Assembly (NCBI GenBank): GCA_964649195.1
Contig: CAZYPK010000010.1
Location: 1-64,000 of the forward strand
From: JTS-RE9 sp964649195
GTDB taxonomy: Bacteria > Planctomycetota > Phycisphaerae > Phycisphaerales > Phycisphaeraceae
DNA length: 64,000 nt
Reading direction: 5' to 3'
Shown here: positions 34,239 through 42,457 of the stretch, in pieces
Layout: each line of letters begins with the position of its first letter
How positions within the stretch are numbered: position 1 is the stretch's first letter
Position numbers and translations under genes: made by a program
The notes under the pieces: model-generated
What the model saw: only the letters and a program-made list of their open reading frames with translations
What the model was told of the DNA's origin: nothing
Database searches by the model: none

Positions 34239-36569
34239 ATGGCTGAATACCAACAGGAAAGTCGTCGCATCGCCGTCAACACGCCGCTGGGCAAGGACGT
34301 GCTGCTGCTTACGTCGGTCGAGGGAGACGAGGAGTTTTCCAGGCTGTTCTGCTACCGGCTTCAGATGCTTTCGACGGAAGACGCGATCGACCCGAAAAAG
34401 ATCGTCGGGAAGAACGTGGCGGTCTCCCTGGCGATGGATGACAAGTCGGTGCGTTACATCAACGGCTACGTCAGCCGGTTCCGCTACCGGGGCCGGGGCG
34501 ATCGGCTGAGCCTGTACTCGGCCGAGATCGTGCCCTGGTTCTGGTTCCTCACGCAGACCTCCGATTGCCGCATCTTCCAGGACAAGTCAGCCGTCCAGAT
34601 CATCGAGCAGATCTTCAGCGACATGGGCTTCAACGACTTCGAGCTGAAGATCAACGGCAATCATCCGAAGCGGGAGTATTGCGTGCAGTATCGGGAGACG
34701 GACTTCAGCTTCATCTCGCGCCTCATGGAGGCGGAGGGCATCTTCTACTACTTCCGCCACGAGAAGGACAAGCACGTCATGGTCCTTTCGGACCACAAGG
34801 GCGGCTACTACGAGTGCCCCGATGCCCAGGTGCAGTTCCTCGCGCCGCTCAGTGCATCGGAGATCACCGATCAGATCACCCAGTGGGAGCATCAGTACGA
34901 GTTCCGCCCCGGCAAGTGGACCCAGACGGACTACGACTTTCAGAACCCCTCCAACAAGCTGCTCACCAAGGTAAACACGCTGGTGCAGTTTGAAGGCAAT
35001 GCCGGGTTCGAGCACTACGACTATCCCGGCAACTATGCCGACAAGTCCTTCGGCCAGGCGCTGACGAAGATCCGCATGGAGGCGGATGAAGTTCCCCATG
35101 ACATGGTTGTGGGCGCCAGCCGCTGCCGAGGCTTCAGTCCCGGCGCGAAGTTTAAGATCACCAGGCACCACTGCGAGTCGGAGGAAGGCAAGACCTATGT
35201 GGTGACGGCGGTGTCGCACAGTGCCGGCGGCGGGGGATACGTGACCGGCGGCGAAGTCGCCGAGGGCTATTCCAACACCTTCCGCTGCATCCGAGCCGAC
35301 GCGACCTACCGCCCGCCGCGCGACACGCCCAGGCCGATCATCCACGGCTCGCAGACCGCCATCGTCGTCGGGACGGACGGTGAGGATATCCATGTCGATG
35401 AGTTCGGCCGCGCCCGCGTCCAGTTCCACTGGGACCGTGACGGCAAGCGGGATGAGAAAAGCTCCTGCTGGATGCGCGTGGTTCACCCCCACGTCGGCGG
35501 AACCCTCTTCCTGCCGCGCGTCGGGCATGAGGTCGTGGTGACCTTCCTCGAAGGCGACCCCGATCAGCCGATCATCACCGGGCGCGTTTACAACAAGGAC
35601 AACATGCCCCCGTACGCGCTGCCGGACTTTCAGACGATCACCACGATCAAGACCGCCACCGAGAAGGGCCAGGGATTCAACGAGATTCGCCTGGACGACA
35701 AGAAGGGCGAGGAACAGGTCTTCATCCACGCGGAGAAGAACCAGGACATCCGCGTCAAGAACGACTGCTTCGAGTGGATCGGCAACGACCGCCACCTGAT
35801 CGTCACGGCCAACCAGTTCGAGCACGTGGAAGCGAACCGGCACGAGAAGGTCGATGCCGATCATCTCGAGCAGATCGGCAAGGACCGCCACCTGTCGGTG
35901 AAGGGCAAGGAGGCCAAGGCGGTGACCGATTCGCTGTCGCTGAAGGTCCAGGGCAACGTGATCCACGAGTTCGGCGCCAACCACAGCGAGAAAACCGGCG
36001 GCAACTACTACCTCAAGGCGGCAGGCGTGGTCATCGAAGGCGCCGGCGGGATCACGCTCAAGTGCGGCGGCAACTCGGTGGTCATCGACCCGACGGGGGT
36101 GACCGTCAAAGGTTCCCTCGTCACCATCGACGGCAGCATGACGAAGATCAACTCCGGCCCCGGCTCGCCGCCCACGCCGGGCGCGGCCGGCTCGCTCGTC
36201 GCGCCGACCGCGCCGACCGCGCCGCAGGAGGCCGACGACGCCGACCCCGTGAAGGTGACCAAGGCCAGGACCGATCAGCGTGAGGAAGGCAAGGGCAAGT
36301 ACGCCACGACAGAGGCCGTGCCCTTCAAGCCGGGCAAAGGCATCGGCACGGACGAGGAGAAGAAGAAGAACTTCATCGCGATCAAAGTGGTTGACAAGGA
36401 CGGCCATCCCGTTGCCGGCGAGCCTTACAAGATCATTCTGCCTGATGGCAAGGAGTACGCCACCGGCGCGACGGATGACAAGGGTTGTGCGAAAGTGGAA
36501 GGCGTCGATGCCGGTCAGTGCAAAGTCATCCTGCCGCTGCGCGACAAGACGACTTGGAAGTCGAAGTAG
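34239..36569 (+). CDS. vgrG: T6SS spike protein VgrG (TssI) with C-terminal extension
   Basis: A 776-residue spike trimer subunit. The gp27-like domain is at the N-terminus (SRRIAVNTPLGKDVLLL, then REYCVQYRETDFSFISRLMEAEGIFYYF). The gp5 OB-fold with VDEFGRARVQFHWDR and WMRVVHPHVGGTLFLPRVG begins near residue 385, and the DUF2345-type beta prism continues through the repeated NDRHLIVTANQFEHVE-like strands. After about residue 700 comes an Ala/Pro-rich linker and then a 65-residue domain (FIAIKVVDKDGHPVAGEPYKI...GATDDKG) that reads as a transthyretin/carboxypeptidase-regulatory-like beta fold, probably an effector-docking adaptor. The start MAEYQQESRR is chosen because upstream in-frame sequence runs through the hcp terminator. 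Confidence 0.95.
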   Translation: MAEYQQESRRIAVNTPLGKDVLLLTSVEGDEEFSRLFCYRLQMLSTEDAIDPKKIVGKNVAVSLAMDDKSVRYINGYVSRFRYRGRGDRLSLYSAEIVPWFWFLTQTSDCRIFQDKSAVQIIEQIFSDMGFNDFELKINGNHPKREYCVQYRETDFSFISRLMEAEGIFYYFRHEKDKHVMVLSDHKGGYYECPDAQVQFLAPLSASEITDQITQWEHQYEFRPGKWTQTDYDFQNPSNKLLTKVNTLVQFEGNAGFEHYDYPGNYADKSFGQALTKIRMEADEVPHDMVVGASRCRGFSPGAKFKITRHHCESEEGKTYVVTAVSHSAGGGGYVTGGEVAEGYSNTFRCIRADATYRPPRDTPRPIIHGSQTAIVVGTDGEDIHVDEFGRARVQFHWDRDGKRDEKSSCWMRVVHPHVGGTLFLPRVGHEVVVTFLEGDPDQPIITGRVYNKDNMPPYALPDFQTITTIKTATEKGQGFNEIRLDDKKGEEQVFIHAEKNQDIRVKNDCFEWIGNDRHLIVTANQFEHVEANRHEKVDADHLEQIGKDRHLSVKGKEAKAVTDSLSLKVQGNVIHEFGANHSEKTGGNYYLKAAGVVIEGAGGITLKCGGNSVVIDPTGVTVKGSLVTIDGSMTKINSGPGSPPTPGAAGSLVAPTAPTAPQEADDADPVKVTKARTDQREEGKGKYATTEAVPFKPGKGIGTDEEKKKNFIAIKVVDKDGHPVAGEPYKIILPDGKEYATGATDDKGCAKVEGVDAGQCKVILPLRDKTTWKSK

Positions 36570-36644
36570 GTCGTGGTGTGCCCGCTGTGACTTGCCGCGG
36601 CGCGGCGCTGATGTGGCAGGACTTGTATCTGTTTGAGGTGAATC

Positions 36645-38504
36645 ATGCCGTCGATCGTGACAGCCAAGCCGGGAGACACGTTGTGCAACCTCGCGATCGC
36701 GGCGGGCTTCAAGGATTGTCAGCCGATCCGCGATGAGCCGGGCAACGCGGGCAAGCCGTTTCTGGATCGGCATTTTCTTCTGGCCGGTGAGTCGGTGGTG
36801 GTGCCCGACTTCGAGACGAAGGAAGAGGACAAGGCGACGGACCAGGAGCATGTGTTCGAACTGCTTTCCGCGCCGCCGGTGCTGGTGCGGTTCACGCACG
36901 GCTCGCCGAATCTGCCGTTCCGCGACGACCCGGACATGCCCGTGCTCAACGTCAGCAACTTCCCGACGGACAAGGGCGGCACCGACTTCAACCAGAGCTT
37001 CCCGACGGCGACGAAGTTCGATCAGCGCGGGCACGATGACGAGGACGCCTTCAAGATCGAAGTGGTTGACCCCGATGCGCCCGACAAGGTCGAAGTGCTG
37101 TTGCAGGCCCTTAAACCCGTGATCGCGGGCGGCAAGGTCGTCAAGGTCGCCGGTGTGGTGCAGCACGAGGAGTTCACCGGCGCGGAAAAGTCCAGGCGCG
37201 AGCAGAAGGTCACCTGCGAGCTGGTCAAGAGCAAGGTATGCCTGCGATCGCCGTATCTTCGCCTCGTGGTGGATGAGCCGGACAAGAACGCCGCCGCGGG
37301 CCAGACGCTTCTGGTGACGGACATGACCGACGGCAAGGGGGGCGACAACGACGCGGTGGAGATACTCGATCAGGCGGTGCGCGCCAGCTATGAGCGACCG
37401 GCCTGCCCGGCGGGCAAGAAATGCACGGCGACGGTCACCGCGCCGATCGGGACGGACCACAAGCGCGTGAAGCTCGCATTGCACATCCTCAAGGACCCGG
37501 ACACGGGCAACGCGCTCTCCAATGACGAACAGGTCCGTCGGACGCTTCTGATGTTCATGCGGCAGGTGTATGCCCAGGTGAACATGAGCATCAAGATCCT
37601 GGGCGAGGCGCGCGAAGTCCCCGCTCCGGGAAACATGCTGGTCGTGGACAACCGCGAAGGGCGTCGGGCCGCCGGCGGAAAGGTGATCACCGTTCGTGTC
37701 GAGGTTGACCGCAAGGATGGCACGAAGGTCGATCAGACCGTGTCCATCACCACGGTCGCCAACGCCACCTGCGCCGACACCGCCCGGTCGCTTGCCGGCG
37801 CGATCCGAAACGTCGTGCCCGCCGACCTGCCCGTCCGCGACTCGCCCAACCCGGCCATCTTCGGCAAGAAGCTGGGCTCGGCGGATGTGCTGGTCGGCGA
37901 TCCGCTCTCGGACACGGTGCGTCTGACCGTCCTCGCTTCCAACGATGCGAGGCACCCCGTCCTCGCCGCGGCCCTCACCACCGCCGCGTTCCAGACCGGC
38001 GACGGCAACGAGCGGCACGTGGGCAACATCAACTCCCGGCTGCTGCTGAAGAACTACGACACCGGACGCGACCGCGTCGATGTCTTCATCGTCGGCAACA
38101 CGCCCGGCGTGCTCGGCCTGGCGTTCAACCCGTTCCGCAAGTACACCGCGTCCTACGGCCACGCGCCCTCCAACGACGAGGTCGCCAACAGCTTCCTCGT
38201 CCGCGCCGCCACGCTTCACGCGCCGGGCCAGCCGGAGAACTTCTACACGACCATCCCCCACGAGATCGGGCATGTGCTGATCGACGCGATTCACGTCGTC
38301 GTCGCCAACAGCGCCTCGGACTCGCGCAAGAAGCAACTGATGGGCCCCGGCTCGCCTGTCGGTTCCAACGAGCGCGTCGTGAACGGCCCCAAGCGCATCG
38401 CCGACCGCAAGACATTTGCCTTTGACGAGAATGTCCGGGACATCCCCGCCGGAATGTTCCGCGACAACAACACCGAGGTGCTGACTTCGTTCGATGACAT
38501 CTGA
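36645..38504 (+). CDS. Candidate T6SS effector: LysM-like N-terminus plus HExxH metallopeptidase
   Basis: A 619-residue protein directly after vgrG. Residues about 1-55 are LysM-like (VTAKPGDTLCNLAIAAGF ... GESVVVP), a peptidoglycan-binding or loading domain often seen in VgrG-linked cargo. The middle is unassigned; a segment with DRVDVFIVGNTPG precedes the active-site region. Residues 539-543 are HEIGH with Glu540 as likely base, a third His at 550, and LMGPGS about 20 residues on that could be a Met-turn-like segment. The His spacing is one residue off the metzincin consensus, so the clan is uncertain. There is no signal peptide, consistent with T6SS export. The 333-residue gene downstream could encode its partner or inhibitor. 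Confidence 0.7.
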   Translation: MPSIVTAKPGDTLCNLAIAAGFKDCQPIRDEPGNAGKPFLDRHFLLAGESVVVPDFETKEEDKATDQEHVFELLSAPPVLVRFTHGSPNLPFRDDPDMPVLNVSNFPTDKGGTDFNQSFPTATKFDQRGHDDEDAFKIEVVDPDAPDKVEVLLQALKPVIAGGKVVKVAGVVQHEEFTGAEKSRREQKVTCELVKSKVCLRSPYLRLVVDEPDKNAAAGQTLLVTDMTDGKGGDNDAVEILDQAVRASYERPACPAGKKCTATVTAPIGTDHKRVKLALHILKDPDTGNALSNDEQVRRTLLMFMRQVYAQVNMSIKILGEAREVPAPGNMLVVDNREGRRAAGGKVITVRVEVDRKDGTKVDQTVSITTVANATCADTARSLAGAIRNVVPADLPVRDSPNPAIFGKKLGSADVLVGDPLSDTVRLTVLASNDARHPVLAAALTTAAFQTGDGNERHVGNINSRLLLKNYDTGRDRVDVFIVGNTPGVLGLAFNPFRKYTASYGHAPSNDEVANSFLVRAATLHAPGQPENFYTTIPHEIGHVLIDAIHVVVANSASDSRKKQLMGPGSPVGSNERVVNGPKRIADRKTFAFDENVRDIPAGMFRDNNTEVLTSFDDI

Positions 38505-38595
38505 ATGATATGGTTGATTGATTCGCGGCTCTCGCCGCCCCGGGCATCGTGGCCCGTCGGCGGATCGGTCGCGGCCTTTTTCGTGAAAGCAGCTT

Positions 38596-39597
38596 ATGCC
38601 TCTTCCTGACAAGGACAGTCTGGAACGCCTCAAAGCGTATCTGTTGGCGGACACGCTCTACAGCGTCTCGCCGATTCCGGCGCCGATCGATCGCGCCAGC
38701 GGCGTGCTGTTCGTGACACCGCGGGTCAGGCGGACCGCTTCGCGCGATCACATCGTCAAGCTCTCCCGCGCCAGCATCTTCCATAACCTTCGTGACACGG
38801 CCAAGGTGTGGGAGGTGATGCTCGACGGTGGAGGCGAGGGCGGAGCGGAAGAGTACGAGAAATCCGCTCATGCCGTGGCCGCCCTGGCGTGGGTGGGCGA
38901 TGAGAAAGCGAAGAAGAAGGCGGCGGATTACTACCGCGGGATGCTTCGCCGCGCCTCGGCCGACTCGACGCGGGAGAGCATGGCGCTGGCCTGCGCCGCG
39001 CTGGGATCGGCCGAGGGCGCCAAGGAACTGGCCAAGTGGGCCGCCGATGCCGCCGAGCAACTGGAGATGGAGTTGAACCGCTCCAAGGCGAGCCTGTCAC
39101 CGGACGGCGCCCGTAACATGCGCGCCCGCGCGGACATGATCAGTCAGTTCGCAAGGCTGGAGGCGCCGCGGCTGCAGGCATCGCTTCAGGTGCGCCAGGC
39201 GGTCGAGGCCATGCCGCCTGAGCAGCGCATCGCCCGACTCGCCGCGATCTATTGCGACACGGATCCGCAGTCGGACGCGGAACTGATCTGGTGGGCGGCG
39301 GTCACTCTCGTTCGCCTGCCCGACGCGGAGAACAAGCTCGCGCCGGTCATCGCCGCCCGGTTCCTGGACATCGCCAACGAGCACGACAAGGAAGACAAGG
39401 TTCTTCAGCCCGAACTGGACATGACGCGGGCCTGCGCACTGAGGGCCGCGATCTTCTTCGACGGCGAGCCCGGCATCCGCCATCGCATGTGGCTCAATCA
39501 GCAGCAGGACACGGGGACCGACCTGTTGACGCTGCGGCCTCACTGGGAGTACCCCGCGCCGCATGTCCACGGTGAGGCCGAGGGCCACGCCCATTGA
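38596..39597 (+). CDS. Helical-repeat protein with His-rich tail, possible immunity or adaptor
   Basis: A 333-residue soluble, helix-dominated protein with Ala-rich helices of HEAT/TPR character (for example HAVAALAWVGDEKAKKKAADYYRGML and ALACAALGSAEGAKELAKWA). The C-terminus is histidine-rich (PHVHGEAEGHAH), suggesting metal binding. No signal peptide or TM segment is present, so it should stay in the cytoplasm. It lies between the candidate metallopeptidase effector and the PAAR gene. By position it could be an effector chaperone or immunity protein; the metal-binding tail beside a putative zinc peptidase is suggestive but unproven. I recognise no named family. Confidence 0.6.
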   Translation: MPLPDKDSLERLKAYLLADTLYSVSPIPAPIDRASGVLFVTPRVRRTASRDHIVKLSRASIFHNLRDTAKVWEVMLDGGGEGGAEEYEKSAHAVAALAWVGDEKAKKKAADYYRGMLRRASADSTRESMALACAALGSAEGAKELAKWAADAAEQLEMELNRSKASLSPDGARNMRARADMISQFARLEAPRLQASLQVRQAVEAMPPEQRIARLAAIYCDTDPQSDAELIWWAAVTLVRLPDAENKLAPVIAARFLDIANEHDKEDKVLQPELDMTRACALRAAIFFDGEPGIRHRMWLNQQQDTGTDLLTLRPHWEYPAPHVHGEAEGHAH

Positions 39598-39664
39598 CGC
39601 TTGTCCGCCTTGCCCGATGGCGTAAGCGAAACAGCCTGATCATCACACTCGACGGAGCCGACCC

Positions 39665-39955
39665 ATGAAACCCGCAGCCCGAGCCGGAGATATGCATACC
39701 TGCCCGATGGTGACCGGCCTCGTGCCTCACGTCGGCGGCCCGGTCCTGCCGCCGGGCTGTCCCACGGTGCTCATCGGCTTCATGCCGGCCGCGCGGGCGA
39801 CGGACATGTGCATCTGCGTCGGACCCCCGGACACCATCGTCATGGGATCGGCCACCGTCCTCATCGGCAACATGCCCGCCGCCCGCATGGGCGACCTCAC
39901 CGCCCACGGCGGCGCGATCGTCGCGGGCTGTCCCACCGTCCTCATCGGCGGCTGA
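39665..39955 (+). CDS. PAAR-repeat spike-tip protein
   Basis: A 96-residue stand-alone PAAR protein. It contains AARAGDMHTCP at the start, the internal PAAR-type triplets MPAARATDMCI and MPAARMGDLTAHGG, and GCPTVLIG repeated near both ends, with the His/Cys ligands expected for the tip zinc. It caps the VgrG trimer and sharpens the spike, and may recruit neighbouring effectors. No toxin extension is fused. It is the last gene of the compact vgrG part of the cluster; a 384-base gap with a MITE-like element follows. Confidence 0.93.
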   Translation: MKPAARAGDMHTCPMVTGLVPHVGGPVLPPGCPTVLIGFMPAARATDMCICVGPPDTIVMGSATVLIGNMPAARMGDLTAHGGAIVAGCPTVLIGG

Positions 39956-40042
39956 GCATGCCGGGGGCGGGCATGTGCCTCGTTCATGACACGGTGACAT
40001 GGGGTCTGGCAATTTCCGGGGCATGGATTGGGTTCGCTTCAT

Positions 40043-40168
40043 AGCCAGGGTAAAAGCATATGGGATTCCTGAATAACCTCACGTCCAAGCCGCTTGCGGC
40101 GTAGCAATTCCTGGTTCGCGGTACATCAGGGGGTTATATCAGAAGTCCCATATGCTTTTACCCCGGCT
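40043..40168. mobile_element. MITE-like 126-bp element with near-perfect 23-bp terminal inverted repeats
   Basis: The ends are inverted copies: 40043-40065 and 40146-40168 match at 22 of 23 positions, including an exact 18-bp core GGGTAAAAGCATATGGGA and its complement. Inside, an inner inverted pair (CTGAATAACC / GGTTATATCAG) encloses a core that is shared with the hairpin repeat at 6147-6219 in the opposite orientation. It encodes nothing and has the build of a miniature inverted-repeat element. It marks the border between the vgrG-PAAR block and the lower-GC effector island. A matching 15-base end fragment also occurs at 3214-3228. Confidence 0.75.
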
Positions 40169-40185
40169 AACGTGCAACGAAAGGC

Positions 40186-40212
40186 TTGCCAGGCGTGATT
40201 TTGTGATAAAAT
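40186..40212 (+). promoter_or_regulatory. Possible promoter for the LysM-protein gene
   Basis: TTGCCA and TAAAAT are separated by 15 bases in an AT-richer stretch just outside the MITE-like element, about 130 bases upstream of the gene at 40340. Spacing is short, so this is tentative. Confidence 0.25.
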
Positions 40213-40339
40213 GTTGTACGAAACGCGGACTGCGTTTGGCTTACGAGCCTGGAATCTAAACAGAGTTCGGCTCAAGGGCGGTGGCGGGGAAGGTTAGGCG
40301 GCTGATGCCGGTTTCTTCAAAAGCAAGAGGGTAACAGAC

Positions 40340-41389
40340 ATGTCAATCCATATCATCAAGTCAGGCGACACCCTGTCGGGGATTGCGCGGCAGTACGGGA
40401 TCAAATCCTGGCAGGAGCTTTACAACCATCCTTCGAACGCCTCCTTTCGCGCCAAACGTCGCAACCCGAACCTCATCTTCCCTGGCGACCGGATCAACAT
40501 TCCCACGGCCACGCCGGCCGCGAAGGTCCAGCCGAGCAATGTCAGGTTGGGCAAGTTCGCCAAGTACCAGGAGGACATGCGGAAGGAACTGCACAAGAAC
40601 CGGGTCGTCCAGCAGAACCAGCAGAAACTGTTCGGTGAGGAATTCTTCGAGTTTCTCGAAGAGACGAGAACTGACTGGGACAACGCGGTCTTCATTGCCG
40701 ACCGCTTGGACGATGCTGTCAAGATCGTTAACTACTACAAGCACCTGAAGGCGCTCGGACTTCCCATCAGCGATATCAAAGGGATCGTCCCGATCATCAC
40801 GCAGGTGAAAGAGTTGAAGGCGGGGGAGAAGTTCTTTGAAGCGGTCATGAAACCTGGCGGGAAACTCGGCATCGTGCTTAAGACAGCGGCCAGCGCGGGA
40901 AGGGTGGTCGAATTAGTCGGGCTGGGCTTGCAGGTCTTTGTTCACCTCCAGCGACAGGATTACTACGCGGCCGCGGCCGAGATATACAGGACCCTCATGG
41001 GCCGGGCCATCGGTTGGGCCGCTCTCATCGACGGCACCGAGAGCTTCGTGTCCGCGCTCGCAGGCCCCGCCAAGAATCCGAAGAAGGACGAACGCTTCTG
41101 GAAGTACCTGAAGGCCCTCAACCCTCTGGGGCTGGGCGCCGCAGGCATCGACGCTGTGGGGACCATGCTCCACGAGATGATCTCGAGGGACAAGGATCCC
41201 AGGCGGATGGATCGCCTCGTCGAACGCCTGCGCACTTCCCCGGCGCAGATATTTCTCGAAATGGGAGAGAACCTCGACAAGGCGCTCACCTATTTCGAGC
41301 AAATGCCCGAAGCCGAATTCCGCGAGGTGATGAACATCGGCAACTTTTACAATTGGATCAAGTACGAACTGACCGGTAAACTGCCATAG
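40340..41389 (+). CDS. LysM-domain protein of unknown activity, candidate T6SS effector
   Basis: A 349-residue protein. Residues 1-56 are a clear LysM domain (IIKSGDTLSGIARQYGI ... LIFPGDRINIP). The rest is helical. Residues about 180-250 contain two amphipathic to hydrophobic helices (KLGIVLKTAASAGRVVELVGLGLQVFV and AIGWAALIDGTESFVSALAG) that might insert into membranes. No catalytic motif is visible. LysM N-termini without signal peptides are frequent on VgrG-linked cargo, so this may be a pore-forming or otherwise novel toxin. It precedes a short HEAT-type lipoprotein that could give immunity. An AGAGGGTAAC lies before the ATG. Confidence 0.65.
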   Translation: MSIHIIKSGDTLSGIARQYGIKSWQELYNHPSNASFRAKRRNPNLIFPGDRINIPTATPAAKVQPSNVRLGKFAKYQEDMRKELHKNRVVQQNQQKLFGEEFFEFLEETRTDWDNAVFIADRLDDAVKIVNYYKHLKALGLPISDIKGIVPIITQVKELKAGEKFFEAVMKPGGKLGIVLKTAASAGRVVELVGLGLQVFVHLQRQDYYAAAAEIYRTLMGRAIGWAALIDGTESFVSALAGPAKNPKKDERFWKYLKALNPLGLGAAGIDAVGTMLHEMISRDKDPRRMDRLVERLRTSPAQIFLEMGENLDKALTYFEQMPEAEFREVMNIGNFYNWIKYELTGKLP

Positions 41390-41486
41390 CAACACTGTCA
41401 TAGCAACCACGGTTTGGCAAGCAGGCAAGCGGCTTTCCACTCCCTGCGCCTTTCCCGGGCGCGAACCGACCTCAAAGGAGGTTCCG

Positions 41487-41762
41487 ATGACCCCGCGCAT
41501 TGCACATGAAGGCGGCACTTCCGCGAACCGGGCGAAACGCATGAACCGGCTGCTCCCGCTCGCGTGCCTCGGGGTGGTGACCCTGTTGGCCTGCGTTTCG
41601 TGCGTGGAGAACGACCCGCATGTCCGCGCGGCCGCCGTGCATAAGCTCACCGACCAGACCCTGCTGGCGAAGATCGCCGTGGAGGACGGGGACTGGTTGG
41701 TCCGCCGGGACGCCGCAGCTGAGTGTGGTTGTTCGACGACACGAACAGCGATAGAGGGATAA
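41487..41762 (+). CDS. Short HEAT-type lipoprotein, possible truncated immunity protein
   Basis: A 91-residue protein with an AAAGGAGG ribosome site just before the ATG. After about 18 polar residues comes a hydrophobic signal with the lipobox LLAC, so the mature protein would be membrane-anchored. The mature part holds one HEAT-like unit, DPHVRAAAVHKLTDQTLLAK followed by IAVEDGDWLVRRDAAAE, of a type normally found in multiple tandem copies. The frame then runs into ECGCSTTRTAIEG and stops, which looks like a truncation or frameshift. A periplasmic lipoprotein beside a candidate cell-envelope toxin is a classic immunity arrangement, but function after truncation is doubtful. Confidence 0.6.
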   Translation: MTPRIAHEGGTSANRAKRMNRLLPLACLGVVTLLACVSCVENDPHVRAAAVHKLTDQTLLAKIAVEDGDWLVRRDAAAECGCSTTRTAIEG

Positions 41763-41767
41763 AAACC

Positions 41768-42199
41768 ATGAATTGGAACTGGCGTGATGAAGGATTTCGC
41801 ATGGAGCCGAAGCGTGTTTCCGCTCCGGCTGGTTTGAGGCTGTACCGCACCTGGGGCGGCACGTCACAGAAGACGGGACATCCGTCACGTCCCGGGGTGT
41901 GCTTTTCGACGCAGAAACCCGACACACGTTCCGAGGCTGAAAGACTCTTCTCTGCTTGGGAGTGGGGCAACTCCTGCCTCTGGCTCACAGAGTTTCGCCT
42001 CATTGGTCCCGTGGAACTCTACGTCGGGGCGGTTCATCCCGGCGACTATGTTGACCCACGCCTGTCCGATCCGCGGTGCGGCGTACAGGTTTTCGTCGAG
42101 AACCCCGTCCACAGGAAGCTAATTGAAGTCCAGACGATACGCTTGGCTGATGATCTCGGCGGCATGCATGTTCTCCCCGGCTCGCGGCGCACGCAGTAG
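41768..42199 (+). CDS. Unknown 143-residue protein in the effector island
   Basis: A soluble protein starting MNWNWRDEGFRMEPKRVSAPAG with no signal peptide and no recognised family. It has an LYRTWGG segment, then SRPGVCFST, then EAERLFSAWEWGNSCLWLTEF and VELYVGAVHPGDYVDPRL. An Arg near the start of a strand followed by an FST strand recalls the layout of ADP-ribosyltransferase-like toxins, but a catalytic Glu cannot be placed with confidence, so this is only a hint. It lies five bases after the short lipoprotein gene and seven bases before an attC-like palindromic region. Confidence 0.55.
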   Translation: MNWNWRDEGFRMEPKRVSAPAGLRLYRTWGGTSQKTGHPSRPGVCFSTQKPDTRSEAERLFSAWEWGNSCLWLTEFRLIGPVELYVGAVHPGDYVDPRLSDPRCGVQVFVENPVHRKLIEVQTIRLADDLGGMHVLPGSRRTQ

Positions 42200-42205
42200 C
42201 CTCAG

Positions 42206-42305
42206 ATGGAGCCGAACAAGGCTGTGGCGTGTCGTCGAACAACCGGTTGCAGCGGACGGTCCGCTGCGCGGCTCGCCGCTGAACCAGAGCACTGGGCCGC
42301 TAACA
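42206..42305. repeat. attC-like imperfect palindrome
   Basis: Starts with GCCGAACAAGGCTG and contains a strong hairpin, GGTTGCAGCGG pairing with CCGCTGAACC with one unpaired G. It lies directly after a stop codon, where integron cassette recombination sites sit. The outer core boxes do not form a proper inverted pair, so a decayed site or an unrelated repeat is equally possible. Confidence 0.35.
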
Positions 42306-42457
42306 ACACGCGAAAGGAACTATGCCACACCAACTGGGAATCCTGAAAACCCCTCCCCACCCCCCATTTTCAGAAACGAGCGAACTGATGTGAATAGCCT
42401 CTGCTTTCTCGCATTTTTTGCCGACAGATGCCATAACGTATCTCGGAGGAAAACGCC

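Noticed and set aside
34587..38654. A 1355-codon open frame on the minus strand, antisense to vgrG and the metallopeptidase
   Set aside because: It is antisense to well-supported genes, lacks any recognisable domain, and its His/Val/Arg/Gly-heavy composition is what high-GC codon bias gives on the opposite strand.
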